From: Amoebidium appalachense
Lineage: Eukaryota; Ichthyosporea
Reading direction: 5' to 3'
Length of the DNA stretch: 64,000 nucleotides
Assembly (NCBI GenBank): GCA_963693365.1
Contig: CAVNZM010000003.1
Span: forward strand, 12,772,001 to 12,836,000
A program made the position numbers and the translations under genes. The notes beneath the pieces are model-generated. The model was not told the DNA's origin and made no database searches. It saw only the letters and a list, made by a program, of their open reading frames with translations. How positions within the stretch are numbered: the stretch's first letter is position 1; every line of letters begins with the position of its first letter. This document shows, one piece after another, positions 1 through 12,184 of this stretch.

Positions 1-370
1 GGCAAGCAAACGTAGGTTCCCAATTATCCTGAAAATAACTCCTCCCCACACCTCTGTCTCCCCCCCACGGACCGGGAACAAATGGGGATGTGGGATGGAT
101 TTGGTTCTGACGTTGACGTAGAGTGTTTGCCCGTCTGACTTTCCATCCCTCGGCCGTATCATAGTGGAGACCGTCACCGATTAGACCGTTATTGTTGTTG
201 CCGCCGCCCAAGACGGTGGGGAGAGAAGGAGAGCCGCACTGTTGCTCTGGTTGGGACCTGCAATGTGCAATAAAAAATTAGTACTCTGGTTAAAGAAAAA
301 AACATATATGAATTGAGTTAGTACTAACTCAATTCGTACGAGTGTTCTTTTGGGGGGAGAGGGATGAGAT

Positions 371-404
<34 letters not shown>

Positions 405-1137
405 GGCTGTTTGAATTGCGTATGCAGCAAGAGGTATTTGGAACGAAGTTGTATGACGAGAATTTTTTTTGGGGGGGATGGGGTTGGGTGGGGGGAGGGG
501 GGGGGGGGGGGGGGGGGATATGGAGCTGCAAGATTTGGTGGACTAGGTGTATGGATGTCCTTGTGTGATGGTGTGTGTGTGGGTGTGAACAGTGTGGCGC
601 TTTGGTTGTGTGTGTACCAGTACTGTGTGTGTGATTTTAGGAGTATTTATGTGTGTCTCCCTCTGTGTGTGTGCTTGTGGGTTTCTGTGTGTGTGTGTTT
701 TAAAAACTGTTTATGTCATGGTGATGTTTGTATGGGTGTGTGTTAGCATGTTTCATGCTGAGTCTGTGTGTACACGTTCGTGTATGTGGGTGGCACTTGG
801 GGAGGGGGGATGTGGAGAGGTTTTTGGAGGGGGAGGAGTTGGAGGAAGGAGAAGTGGGTAGCTGTATGATACCAAATACACTATCTTGGGTTATGAATGT
901 TGTAGTAGTGATTTTAGAAACTGCGAAACCGGAAAGTGGGAGATGGGGTGAGCAGAGGGTTGGTTCGTAGGGAAGGAGAGGGGGAGGGGGGGGGGGGGGG
1001 GGGGGGGGGGAGGGGGGGAGGGAGGGGGGGGGGGGGGGATATGTAAAGGGTGGGTTCAATGGGGGGAAGGGGTGGGGTGGGGTTGGGATGTGGTGGGGGT
1101 AAGGTGGGGTTGGGGGTTTGTAAGAGGAGGGGAAGAA

Positions 1138-1174
<37 letters not shown>

Positions 1175-1219
1175 AGAAGATGATAAGCTGAAGAGAGGGA
1201 ATGAGGAAAGAAAGCTTAC
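1..1219. other. G-rich and TG-rich low-complexity stretch, no gene seen
   Basis: Long G runs (371-401, about 497-517, several between 986 and 1038, 1141-1173) alternate with TG-rich sequence (560-790). Open frames across it translate only to poly-Gly, poly-Pro or Cys-Val repeats and have no domain character. I see no supported gene. Confidence 0.7.
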
Positions 1220-1464
1220 CCAATTGCAACATCGTTGGCTGAAGAGTTTGTTCCGTTTATATTGTTCTGATCCATCATGCCTTGGGTGTTTATGTTGTTT
1301 CCCGTCGAGCAAAGCAACGCCAAAACACCCACGGCACCAACTGCTCCCAAGACTATCTTCAGTGGCATTATCGCGTTGTGTGGTGTTACGTTTGTTCTGA
1401 TGTTGTTGAGTTGTGTCATGAGGGAGTCCTTTTCAGGAGCTCCCGCGACAGCACCGATAGCCAT
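1220..1464 (-). CDS. First exon of a small single-pass membrane protein (hypothetical)
   Basis: An ATG at 1464 on the minus strand opens 81 codons ending at a strong splice donor (G|GTAAGC at 1219). The peptide starts MAIGAVAGAPEKDS. Roughly 30-50 residues in it has a hydrophobic stretch (MPLKIVLGAVGAVGVLALLC) that looks like one transmembrane helix, followed by an Asn/Ser-rich tail. The frame is open upstream to 1503 but without an ATG. The next exon would lie below 1219 in G-rich sequence and I could not find it. Function is not recognised. The call rests on non-repetitive composition, the hydrophobic helix and the donor, so it is tentative. Confidence 0.4.
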
Positions 1465-2200
1465 TTTCTCGTTTTTCTCGTTAGCTTTTTCGGTGTTTTT
1501 CACAAAAGGTTCTTTGTTTTTTGTGCGTGTTTGTGGTTTACTACTTCTAAAGGTTGTCGCTGGTGTTGTCTTGTTCGCTAAATGTTATGTTTGAAGTGAG
1601 GATGTGTTGATTTCATATTTTGTGCCGTGCTTCGTACTGAGCTTTGTGTGTGCTCATGCATGCGTCTTATATGAAACGCGTACTTCCTGCGTTCGAGTTC
1701 AACGCATCCGATTGGTTGAAACGGAATCTTCCCCCGAAATCATTCATTTATATCCAATAAGAATATTGATTACTACGCCATATATGGGGAACAATAAATT
1801 GATGAGTTGTAAGCCAATCAGATCGCAGTGTAATTTCCAAATTGGGCAAAAGCAAAAAGCCCAGACACGATCTGACAGCGACACGGTCACACGGATGCGG
1901 TCCTTTTTTTGACTCTGCTTATATTATTATGTAGCTCACGCGCTATACTACTTCCGGCTATCCATTATAGTATACACTACTGTTTTTTTGATATTACAGG
2001 AAAATATACCGCTATGTACAATAGTTTCATCCATCAACAGATGTCACATGCATGTAATGTACAAACATTGTCGCAAGGAGGGTACATGCCACTCAGGTGG
2101 GCGGACACGTACGGACGTGCACAGTATACAGGTCTTATACAAGCAATCAGGTGCATAATGTCCCCTCAGTGATCACCCGTGCTACGACCTTGCCTGCCCG

Positions 2201-2248
<48 letters not shown>

Positions 2249-2338
2249 TCCTTCTCAGGGTGTGGGAAGGGCCCTTGGAAGAAAGAAAGGAGGTGGTCAG
2301 TGGTGGTGGTGGTGGTGGGGTGTGTGTGTGTGTGTGCG

Positions 2339-2392
<54 letters not shown>

Positions 2393-2403
2393 GGGGGGGG
2401 GGG
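2201..2403. repeat. Facing C46 and G51 tracts
   Basis: A C46 run (2201-2246) is followed about 95 bp later by a G51 run (2341-2391), one A, and a further G11. A (TG)n stretch at about 2320-2335 precedes the G run. The two runs are complementary and could fold into a GC hairpin with a loop under 100 nt. A tract of this kind is also prone to sequencing and assembly length error. Confidence 0.9.
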
Positions 2404-3147
2404 CACCACCGTGGTCATCAGGACACACACACACACATGCACAATATGTACCCACATCCTGGGCCGGTGTCTCGATTTTTCTCAGCATATTACGTACGTA
2501 CCCGGGCCCCGTTCGCTCAGTACTAAATACTATTGATATGTGTTACATATGTATTATTCCTCCGAGGTGATGATACTTCAGGGCTCTCCTACAAAAATCA
2601 AAAACTATCCCGCCGGCTACTTTCAAATCCACGCTACACGCTGTTACAAATATTGACATCCCCTACTAGATCTTAGCTTTGCAGTGCAAATTTACTGTGA
2701 CGTACACAAAAGCTGTCCGTTTAGGCCCCAGCCGGCCACCAGCCAGTATCCCCCCCCCCCCCCCCCCCCCCCTCCCCTCCCCCCACCCCTCCCCCCACTC
2801 TGTCTTCCCTCCCCCCCCCCCTCCCCCCCCCCAACCCCCCCCCACCCACACATGTGCATGCGTACACACACCCTTCCCAAGCACACAACACACACACCTG
2901 TACACGCTCACACAATAACAAGTGAACACACAGCGTGACAAGCACACACACACGCACACACACACACGCGCGCGCGCGCACACCAGCAACCCTCCTTCCC
3001 CGGCCCGTGAACCAGACATCATTAACCCTCGTGATAACTAATTATAAAGAATGCTATTATCGATCTTGCCTCCTTCCCCCACCAATCTAGCCGCTGCTAA
3101 AAGAACCCCCCCCCCTCCCCCTCCCCCCCAACCACCACCACCACCAC

Positions 3148-3196
<49 letters not shown>

Positions 3197-3551
3197 AAGC
3201 ACCATTGCGTACTGCTGAAACACACACACAAACAAACAAACAAAAAGAAAACAAGAAAAAAGAAAGAGCTAAATGGATGCCACCAACATTTCAACCCCTC
3301 CCCCTCCCCTCCCCCCGCCCCCCTCCCCCTCCTCCCCCCTCTTACGAACGTTAACCAACCCTCCCCTTCCCCCCTCCCCCCCCCCCTCCCCCCTCCCCCC
3401 TTCCCCCCCCCTCCCCCCCCCCCCCCGGAAAATAGAAAGAACACCAACTGCCCCGATAGACAAACCAATCCCCCCCCCCCCCCCCCCCCCCCCCCCCCTT
3501 TCGTGCACTAAATTAGCTAGCAACACCACCATGTACACATTCAAAGATCAT

Positions 3552-3570
3552 AACACACACACACACACAT

Positions 3571-3652
<82 letters not shown>

Positions 3653-3667
3653 ACACACACACACACA
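3552..3667. repeat. (CA)n microsatellite
   Basis: About 115 bp of nearly pure CA dinucleotide with sparse interruptions. A second CA array lies at about 3147-3193, immediately after a (CCA)n transition from a C-rich run. Confidence 0.95.
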
Positions 3668-5330
3668 TGCCGAAGCACATACAAAGATCTAAGACGCGTG
3701 TGCACGTGCGCCTCACGCATGCATCAAATACATACATCTCCCCCCATCTCACCCTCCCCTTCCCAGTCCTACGTAGGTACCCCCTCCTCCCCCTTCCCCT
3801 CAACCCCTCCCAGCAAACATACACACACAGACACACACACACACGCCGTACACATCTGTAACCACGTCCATGGACTTTCCTTCGACACTCGAGGACTACC
3901 GGATTCCCCTACCCCCCCTACACCCCCCCCCCCCCCCCCCCACCCCCCCCCACAAAAAAAAGGAAGAAAGAAAAAAAGAAAGATCCCCCCCCCCCCCCCC
4001 CCCCCCCCCAACACACACACACAGACACACACACACACACACCACCACCACCAGCAAAAGTATATGACATACCACATGTACACTGCCACATTGGGCACCA
4101 GATATCCTTCTGCCGTAAGAATTCCAAGCACGTGTCACTTTACTTCGTTCAGCAGTTTCAACCCTTACGAGTTCAACTTAAAGGGGGTTTCTCAGTTAAG
4201 TTAGCTTTTCGGGCCGGGTCGGGTCAGAGGCGATTCTAGCTATATGATTGGCGTGCTGCGCATCAGCTGCGTACCATCGTCTTGCCGGCAGCAAGTTACA
4301 CATGATGCGAATTTAATGCAACAAAAAGGAAAAAGAAAAGAGAAAAAAAAGAAATGAAGAAGGGAAGAATAATAATAAAGCGTTTGGAAGAAGATTGCAT
4401 GTTCATATCATGATTTATATGCTGAGTGTATGTCTTGACCAGGATGTGCTGAAATGGGGACAATTAATCGGCCTAAAAGAAAACCCCTTTAAACTCTTTT
4501 TTATCCCGGGTTTGTCCCCAAAGCTAGGAGACACCATGATGTCCCTCGAGCTTATAAAAACCGAGTGTGCCCTTTAGATAGGTTGCTAACGTTTATTGTT
4601 AATAATCAGCACAACGAGCACCCTAAACCAGGGTAGTACACAACTCTTCGAACTATGCTCCAACATTTTTCACCTGCTTGTACTTTTTATTGCATGTTTA
4701 CTTTGTTGGGTACCGGCCCGACGAAAACTTCTCGTAAAACATGTACAGCCTAGCTATACAACTAGGTATTGCATGCAGTACACACGTGGGGAATCTTTCT
4801 ATGATAACGTTAAAGATTTGGTAAGGGCTTGCTGAACAATAATAAACAAAATATCATGGAGAATTCTGGGGGTGGGATGGTCAGATTTTTCAACTGAAAA
4901 ATCTATACGACTCGGTGACTATATTATAGGGTGGTATTAGGGAGAGTAGGGGAAAACTACACAGTGAGATTAAGTTATGGGAATGATAGTATCATAGTGA
5001 AGCATAATACATGGCGAATGTTCACTTTGTGCTCCAGGCACCGCTTCGAGAAAATCTATAAACATCTTAACTGTGTATGCACACGTCATCACATTTCACT
5101 AACTTTAATGTACAAGGGTCGCTTCTGCTACAAAAACTCGCTCCTCTTGACACTTGTCAAAAAACACTTACACACAGCCATACACCCACACATCTTCAAA
5201 CTGTTGCAGCGTTAAACGTCACGGATAACCGCAAATATACAACCCGCGTGTAGGGCGGGGGGGGGGGGGGGGGGGGTTCAACCGCACACAATCGGATCCT
5301 GCAAATTTACCATCGGGGGGGAGGGGGGTT

Positions 5331-6177
5331 TTAACCGCACACAAGGAAATCGTCAAAATCCATAAACTGGTCGCCGTCCGGTGCCCACGACCTATCCTCC
5401 CCACCGTAGAAGTTTGCAAAAACGAAATATTCAACTTTCAGAGACGAAGTAGACCGGAATTTTATGCCGCTCTTAGACAAAACACTGTCACCGTCCAACC
5501 ACGCCTCCATCGATCCGTCCGCCTTCCCGGCTGTGTTCATTTCCACCTTAACACGGAGGTTGTACCAATTGTTGGGACGGACCTCGTTAGACCAGACATA
5601 ACTTTGCCCCCTCTTCTCCGGCTGGCCGATGTGGTAAACGTAGTTTTCAAGCCATGCGCGGCCCCCTTTCCCCCCCCCACATCTCACGCACGCTCCAACC
5701 GTCGTGTCCGTTTGGAACCCTGTGGCCCGCGTTGCAAGAACCGCCGCACACACCAGGGAGCTTCCCACCCTTTGCGAAATCGAAGTTCTTTCCGGAGAAA
5801 CGAAGACGGAAAGAGTAGTAGACAATATCGACCTCCTCTTTCAGTTTTGTCAGAAACCAAAGCCCGCAGTTACCGCCGGCACACCCGTCGCGGTGGCGGT
5901 GACGGAGGGCGTTTCCTCCGTTTCCATCGTCGACCAATTCGGCAAGTTTATATTTGTTGTTGTTTGCAGAGGTACCCGGAAAATCATCATTTAGTTCACT
6001 GGCAGAGTATCTCCCGCGTGAGTGGTTGTCGAAACCCACCGAAAGAAGTGGGCTTGTACCGGAAGGGCAACCGGAGCTCCCGCCGCGCCGAGGGGTTGAA
6101 CGGGCGTCGACTAGGGCGGGGTTGAAAACGACCGCAAAGGCTGCCAGGCAGGCAGAAAGGAGAGAACTCGAAGGCAT
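5331..6177 (-). CDS. Secreted polysaccharide lyase, PL14-like (alginate/glucuronan lyase type), one frameshift
   Basis: Minus-strand ATG at 6177. The first about 25 residues look like a signal peptide (LLSACLAAFAVVFNPALVDA), so the enzyme is probably exported. The body matches the PL14 lyase fold known from chlorovirus and marine-mollusc alginate lyases: VYYSFRLRF, then GKLPGVCGG, then GWSVREMW, a Tyr/His-containing YVYH strand, and the usual family ending FDDFLVC just before the stop at 5331. Family members cut uronate polymers by beta-elimination. The frame breaks at a C9 run (5670-5678; G9 on the coding strand), between the REMW motif and LENYVYH. A single-base change in that run rejoins the halves into about 280 residues, typical for the family. 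This may be a real inactivating indel or a homopolymer miscall. No introns are seen. The family call is from motif recognition; substrate is inferred. Confidence 0.75.
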
Positions 6178-8784
6178 TTTCGGTCCAGAGAAAAAGGGAA
6201 AATAAAAAGAGTGTGTTGTTGCTGTGTAGCTTCTATGGATAACGTGAGGTAGATAGAAGAGAGTATCAGCAGTGTTGTTGGCGTGGTAGGGTGCTATGTA
6301 TAAGTCTTTGAGACGAGAGCCCTCTGTGTGTATATGTGATGAGTTGCAGAAGCTCGCATAACCACAATTTCACTCTCTAGTGCTTCGTTCTGCGGAAAGG
6401 AAGCAAGGGGCTGGGTGGGTAACTGAACCACGCTCTGATCATGAGGTTTTATTGTAGGTTGTGTTCGGCGCAGGCTGCGGCAGGCTGTGTCTTTCATGGG
6501 AACCACCTTCTACGCGTTGCATCCGTGACCCGTCCCGTCCCAGCTAGTGCACGGCTTACACTCTCCAAACAAAGTGATCACTGAGAGTATCATTCATGAC
6601 CCACCATACGCGTGCCTCTCTTATCAGATCAGAAGAACAGCAAACGCGGACTACACGCACACACCGAGAAAGCAAACAGACCGTTGAACAAACAAAGCTT
6701 TCGGAAGTGCTGTATGCTCCACCCTTGATGTATATCTACTAGTAACGTCGTTACTTATAGCTCTAAAATTTGTTGCCTGTTGTGTGGAAGTAGTGCATTT
6801 GGCCATAGTGCGGGAACCTCATCACCTTTGCCTCGAGTAAACAGCGTAAACCCCAGATCACATCACATATGCACATTCGCTAATTACTATAAGAGAAACC
6901 TGCTGAGGTTAACGTTATCCGCTGGTTGCCGGTTGGATAATAATGCATGGCTGGTTGGTTGGGGACCATGCAAGAAGTGTTTTAGATCCAAATGTACACA
7001 GACCGTGCAGGCTGCGTGCATAAGACGCGCACTTGTGACGTGTTCACAGTTCGCGGCGGCAGGGTTGGGCTGGGGTTGACCAGCCTAACCGTATGGCCCT
7101 TGGGCCAATCGTAACGGACTATTTCTTAATCGTAATGGGGGGGTTCTTGCGGAGCGTTCAGCCCCGTCGAAAACGCCCCTCCGGTCAAAACTTCCAAAAT
7201 GTGCATTTTTACAAATTGAGTATTGTAGGATTACAGGCCCTGAGCACTAGTCGGGGCTCGATATTGCACAGCAAGAGAGCTGCAGATAGGTTCTTGAACA
7301 GAAATATTGAAAAAATAGGCAAGATTAGATAGTCGAGCATATTTTACGCTAAACACCTGATACGAAAGCTGTTACAACGGCACCCCAACCTTATTCGTAT
7401 CGGGGTCTCTCGTTAATCGTAATTACGACGATTTTCGTTCGTAATCCCTACCCTGCGCGGCGGCCGTTCAGTGAACTCTATCGATCTGTAGAACTATTGG
7501 ATTCCTGGGATCACGAATCAAGAAATTCCGAGTATATAATGCGCACATTGTGTAACACAACTCTAGAGATATCAACAGGTCTTGCAATATATTATTCTAT
7601 TAGCTGTCTCGTTGAATACGCTGCTCTTGTATTCGTTTTACGAGGAAGTCGGCCCGGCATTCCATTTTCTCCCCGGCAAGACACTTTTGTTCCAAGCCGA
7701 ATGTTGATTGGTTGGGTAGGTGATTGGTCGAAGATCTCGCCAAATGGTTGGCACGGACCGCACTAGCGTGGCTGCGTAACTTACTAAGTAAGACTCCACG
7801 CATCAGGGTGTGAAATGTGTGGTTGGGAGATAGGCGACCGTTTCACACTATGCATTTTAGCAAGGGATTGTTTCTTCTATGAGTTTTCCCTCAGCAGTGC
7901 CACAAAGACCAGTGGGCCTACTAAAACTTAGGGAATTTCCCCCCCGATTTTATGGATATCTACTGTAGTCTAGTTTCACAGCTCACCAGGTTTAAATATT
8001 CAAAGCCAGCGTGCACGTTCACGTGATTTCGGTGTGATACCCGGCGCGCTCGCAACCTGGTTACCTGGTTGCCTGGTGACTCAGGCCCTGGTCCAGCGCT
8101 TGCCCAGCAATTATCAGAGCATTTCAAAAGAATAATAACCCTAATACACGAGTGCAGGCATGCTCGTGCACGTGTGCGTCAGGGTGCATTGTGCTGGCAA
8201 ATTCCCGCCCCGGTGACCATATGCATGTATATACGCCCAGGCCTGGGCGCAATCATTCGTGCCAAGGAAGGAACGAACTTCATTCATCATCGGATTAGAC
8301 CTATCTACTTACTTAAAGTCTTCTAGGTGGCCGGTGCCAACTTTCCTGTTGCCCTGGCGCGTGCACACAATGTCAAACTGCAGTGACAGTGTGTGAGTAT
8401 GCAGCACTAGAATTGTTTTCCCATGTGCACGGCAACAAGGTTTTAATTAGTCACGTGCACGGAGCATAATAATGGTTTTTGGGACTGGCTGAGTTTGTAG
8501 CGATGTTATCACCCCTCAAGAGCGCCTTTTTGGCTGCTATCTATATTTCCTGAAAGCTTATAATATTTACTAACTTGTTTTGTAGAAGAAATGGTCAGGC
8601 AGGCAGCGCTGCAGCCAAAAAAGGTAGCCAGCAAGGGGACAAAACTAACCTTTTATAGTTTAATAGCCACCTGCCAAAAATGGCACGCCAAGGCTAATTT
8701 GATCGGGTAATATCGGCCGGCATGCTCGTGCACGGTGTGTGTAAAATGTAGATGGTGAGATGATGTGTGTGCACGAGAGGGGAG

Positions 8785-8848
8785 AGAGAGAGAGAGAGGG
8801 AGCTAGGGGGGGGGGGGGGGGGGGGGGGAGAGAGAGAGAGAGAGAGAG

Positions 8849-8882
<34 letters not shown>

Positions 8883-8960
8883 TGAGAGAGAGAGAGAGTT
8901 TGTGTGTGTGTGTTCGTGTGTGTGCGCGTGTGACTGTGTGTTTGTGTCTGCGTGTGTCCT
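8785..8960. repeat. Compound (GA)n - poly-G - (GA)n - (GT)n microsatellite
   Basis: (GA)n at 8785-8800, G run at about 8807-8828, (GA)n to about 8850, (GT)n to 8880, then mixed GA/GT to about 8960. Four simple-repeat motifs are fused end to end. Confidence 0.9.
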
Positions 8961-10049
8961 GCGGTTTTCGGCGCTTGCTGAATAATTGGATACCGAAAAG
9001 CAATCCGAAGTTTATGCGGAATCATGTTGCTTCTTGCAGAAAAACAGAAATCTGCAGAAACTTTAAGTTGCCTTTTGCAAAAAAAATCTGCTTACAATAA
9101 GTTTTTTCTTCCCCCATATATACATAAGCAGAATGACTCGGTAAACATTAAGGCAGAATAATCCCGATTTGTCAAAACTTATGGCGATGGTGTTGTAGAT
9201 GAATAGTTGGCCTTGAAAGCAGAATAATCCTGCTCTTGTAAACCTAATTCTGCTTTTGCAGAAGTATTTTTCTTATTCCTCCCCTCCCCCTCCCCCTCCC
9301 CCTTCCCCTCCCCTCCCCCCCCCCCCCCCCCCCCCCCCCCTCCCTCGGCCCCTCGCCCCCATAGGGCCAACTAGTGATAACGGCTTTTTGGGGGGAGGGG
9401 ATTGCGGGCCCAATCAAATAGCTTCAACTCTTCGAGAGGGAATTGCGGGCCCAATCAGGTCATATAGCCTAAAATAATCCGATTTCCAGCAAGGCCCAAT
9501 CAATCGATCAAACCCGTGAGCCAGCTCCATCTGATTCGTTTAAGCAAGAGTGTGGCAATTAATGTTACCTTGAAGCTGCGCCGCCATCGCATTCATAGGG
9601 AGAAAACAAAACATTCAATAACCACTGAGTTATTTTCACATGAATGAATGCAAAACACTTTTTATATGTTTTTGTGGTTTTGTTTCAAAGCTGTTTTTGT
9701 GCAATAAATACATATGATATATTATACGCAGATGTCGCTTGTTCACGCCATAACTTTGCGCTAAATCCGATTTGTGTTGCCCCTCCCAAAAACGGCTTGA
9801 GCAGATTGACCAAGATGGAATCCTCTGGGCGTTATCACTCTTTGGCCAGATGAAGCTGCAACTTTCTAATGCTTTCTCTCCCCCCTCCCCCCCCCCCCCC
9901 TCCCCCCTCCCTGCCGGCCCCCTCCCCCTCCTCTCTCCTCTGTCTAGCCGGTCACAGGCGAGCACTGAGGCAATGCCGACAACACACACACACAGTGGCA
10001 TGTAAACAGTCAACACACACGTTTGTGGGACAGGGAGGGGGCCCGGGGA

Positions 10050-10370
10050 GAGGAGGGGGGGGGGGGGGGGGGGGGGGAGGGGGGGAGGGGAGGGGGGGGC
10101 AGGGGGAGGGGGATGGGAGACCTGTGCGAGAGGGAGCTGCGGGGGAAGGAGGATGAGGGGGGGGGAGGGGGGGAAGTGGGGTGGGGAGTGGGGGGCAATG
10201 GAGGGGGGGGGGGGGGGGGGATTAAGGTGGGGGGGGGGGGGTAATGGGGGGGGGGGGGGAATGAAGGGGGGAGGGGGCTTGGAGGGAGGGGGGGGGGAGA
10301 GTGAGGGGGGGGGGGGGGGGGGAGGGGGGGGGGGGAGTGGGGAGGGGGGAGGGCCGGCCGGAGGGGGCGC
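10050..10370. repeat. G-rich low-complexity block
   Basis: About 320 bp of almost pure G with scattered A/T, holding many runs of at least four G. It has strong potential for G-quadruplex formation. The large open frames over it encode only Gly- or Pro-rich repeats and are artefacts. Confidence 0.9.
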
Positions 10371-11112
10371 AATGGAGGGAGCAAGGGCCGGAAACGAAGA
10401 GCTGTCGATACTTTTCAGGGCATTGAATTCATTCGGTTGAAGTAGAACCCACACGGCCAGGGGGGTGGGGCTAACCCGACCCGAATCCCTATTTAAACAG
10501 AACTTCAATCTGTGTCTTTCAAAGATATCAAAGGATTTTCGAAATTTCTCAATCGCACAGGTTGTGGTGTTCACCATGCATGTCGCGTGCCCAAAAAGGA
10601 ACGCCCCATATATGGAAACAACCAATCAGTGTGCTCCATTTTATGGGGTGTGAGCCGTCTGCAGGCGGCCACGAGCCATTCGGTGATGCCTGCATTATGC
10701 ACTGTGACATATTTCTTCCATTCTTCTGCAGTGTATAGTTAGGTGTTCATGGTGCCGCACCCAATGTGTAACAACAACCACCCCCCCCCCCCCCCCCCCC
10801 GCTACTCGCCACCACAACGCACACACACATGGACGCACACACACAGACACAAACACACACACGCACACACACACACGCACACACGCACACACACACACGC
10901 ACAGACACACACACACACACACACAGACACACCACCACCACATTTACCATTGCACCACGAGTCGCCATCACAACTCGAAACGAAAACAGACCTGCCAAAA
11001 AAGATAAAAACAACAGCAACAATCATTGTAACAACTGCGAAAAAGGAGTTCTCTTTCTACAACAACATAAACAACAACCATTTTTGAATGTGTTTCTTGA
11101 GAAAAACAGTAG

Positions 11113-11129
11113 TTTTTTTTTTTTTTTTT

Positions 11130-11174
<45 letters not shown>
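11113..11174. repeat. Poly-T directly joined to poly-G
   Basis: About T27 is followed without interruption by about G35. Read on the other strand it is C(n)A(m), the same polarity seen at many C-to-A junctions in this window. Confidence 0.9.
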
Positions 11175-11175
<1 letters not shown>

Positions 11176-12184
11176 GGGGGAAAAAGAGAAGGGGACGCAG
11201 AGAGAGAGAGATAGAAAGGGAAGAAGGAAATGGAAGAGATGGAGAGATATGGCGGGAAAGAAAGAGAGGGAGAGGAGAGATAGGCGGAGAGAGATGGTGT
11301 GTACGTGCTTGTGTTTGTGTGCATGTGTGCGTTCGTGCCTGCATGCGTTTGTGTGTGTGTATGTGTGTGTGTTTGTGTGTGTGTACGTGCTTTAATTTAG
11401 CTATAACCTTTAGTCAAATAGTTAAGTCACATCCCTATTTGGCTATTGGATTAACATGGGCATATGGTGACACATTCGCTGCAACAACTTAGCGGCATTT
11501 ACATGGTGAAATCTTATTTGTGGTCCGACAAAGATGCTAATTTCCTATTGGCGGATGTAGAGAACACGTGAACAAGTCAATGCAGTAGTATCTAGCGATT
11601 AACCAAGAAAATTGAAATGCCATGCACTGAATTTAACTAACTTAACACCGTTTATCTCGATCCCATCTGCCTCATAAACTATGGATTTCTGGGGGAATAT
11701 TCGAAGTCTAAAGCCTAGTTTACAACTACATAATCATTATTCATACCAGAACTGGTTCTATACTTAAACTTTTACTGATGCCTCAATAAAAGGAGGTATG
11801 TATTAATCAATCATTTACAGACAACAGTTTGTGCTTTGCACCATGAATTCACGTCAAAATACAGTGTGTGCTATGCATACATACATAATGTGGGTACCTT
11901 TATGGGGGCTGTGTGTGCTAGCTTATCCCCCCCCCCCCCCCCCCCTCCCTCCCTCCCTCCCCCCCCCTCCCCCCCCCCCGCTTAATGCCTACAAGAATAC
12001 TAAACATTACATACCGAGAAAAGGAGGAGGGGGAAGGGGAAAGATCTCTAGAGGTGGGGAGGAGGGGGGGAGAGATGGGGAGACAGACAGAGAGAAAGAG
12101 GGATTCTCGTGCATGTGTGTGTGTGTGTGTGTGTGTGTGCACGCGTGCATGCGGTTGTCTGCGTGTGACCCATGCACCTGTTAC

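Larger units (their letters stand above)
1465..5330. other. Intergenic, dominated by homopolymers and CA microsatellites
   Basis: Unique sequence (1500-2190, 2520-2700, 4080-5220) is broken by homopolymers and CA arrays. No open frame here has non-repetitive, domain-like composition. 'AACCGCACACAA' occurs at about 5279 and again at 5335, the second copy overlapping the stop codon of the neighbouring lyase gene, so a short tail duplication is likely. Confidence 0.6.
6178..12184. other. Long intergenic stretch, no supported gene
   Basis: Unique AT-moderate sequence (6180-8750, 9480-9860, 10390-10780, 11400-11920) alternates with microsatellites: GA/GT at 8785-8960, C-rich 9284-9360, G-rich 10050-10370, CA 10817-10930, and a T run abutting a G run at 11113-11174. 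A 20-bp unit (GGAATTGCGGGCCCAATCA-like) occurs twice at about 9398 and 9438. No open frame shows domain-like composition, and no tRNA or rRNA was recognised. Confidence 0.55.

Noticed and set aside
181-4204. Many long open frames rich in Pro, Gly, His-Thr or Cys-Val
   Set aside because: They are translations of C/G runs and CA/GT repeats, appear in several frames at once, and have no non-repetitive domain.
9636-10625. 329-codon minus-strand open frame
   Set aside because: Its bulk is poly-Pro from the G-rich block at 10050-10370; the flanking parts have no recognisable domain or splice logic.
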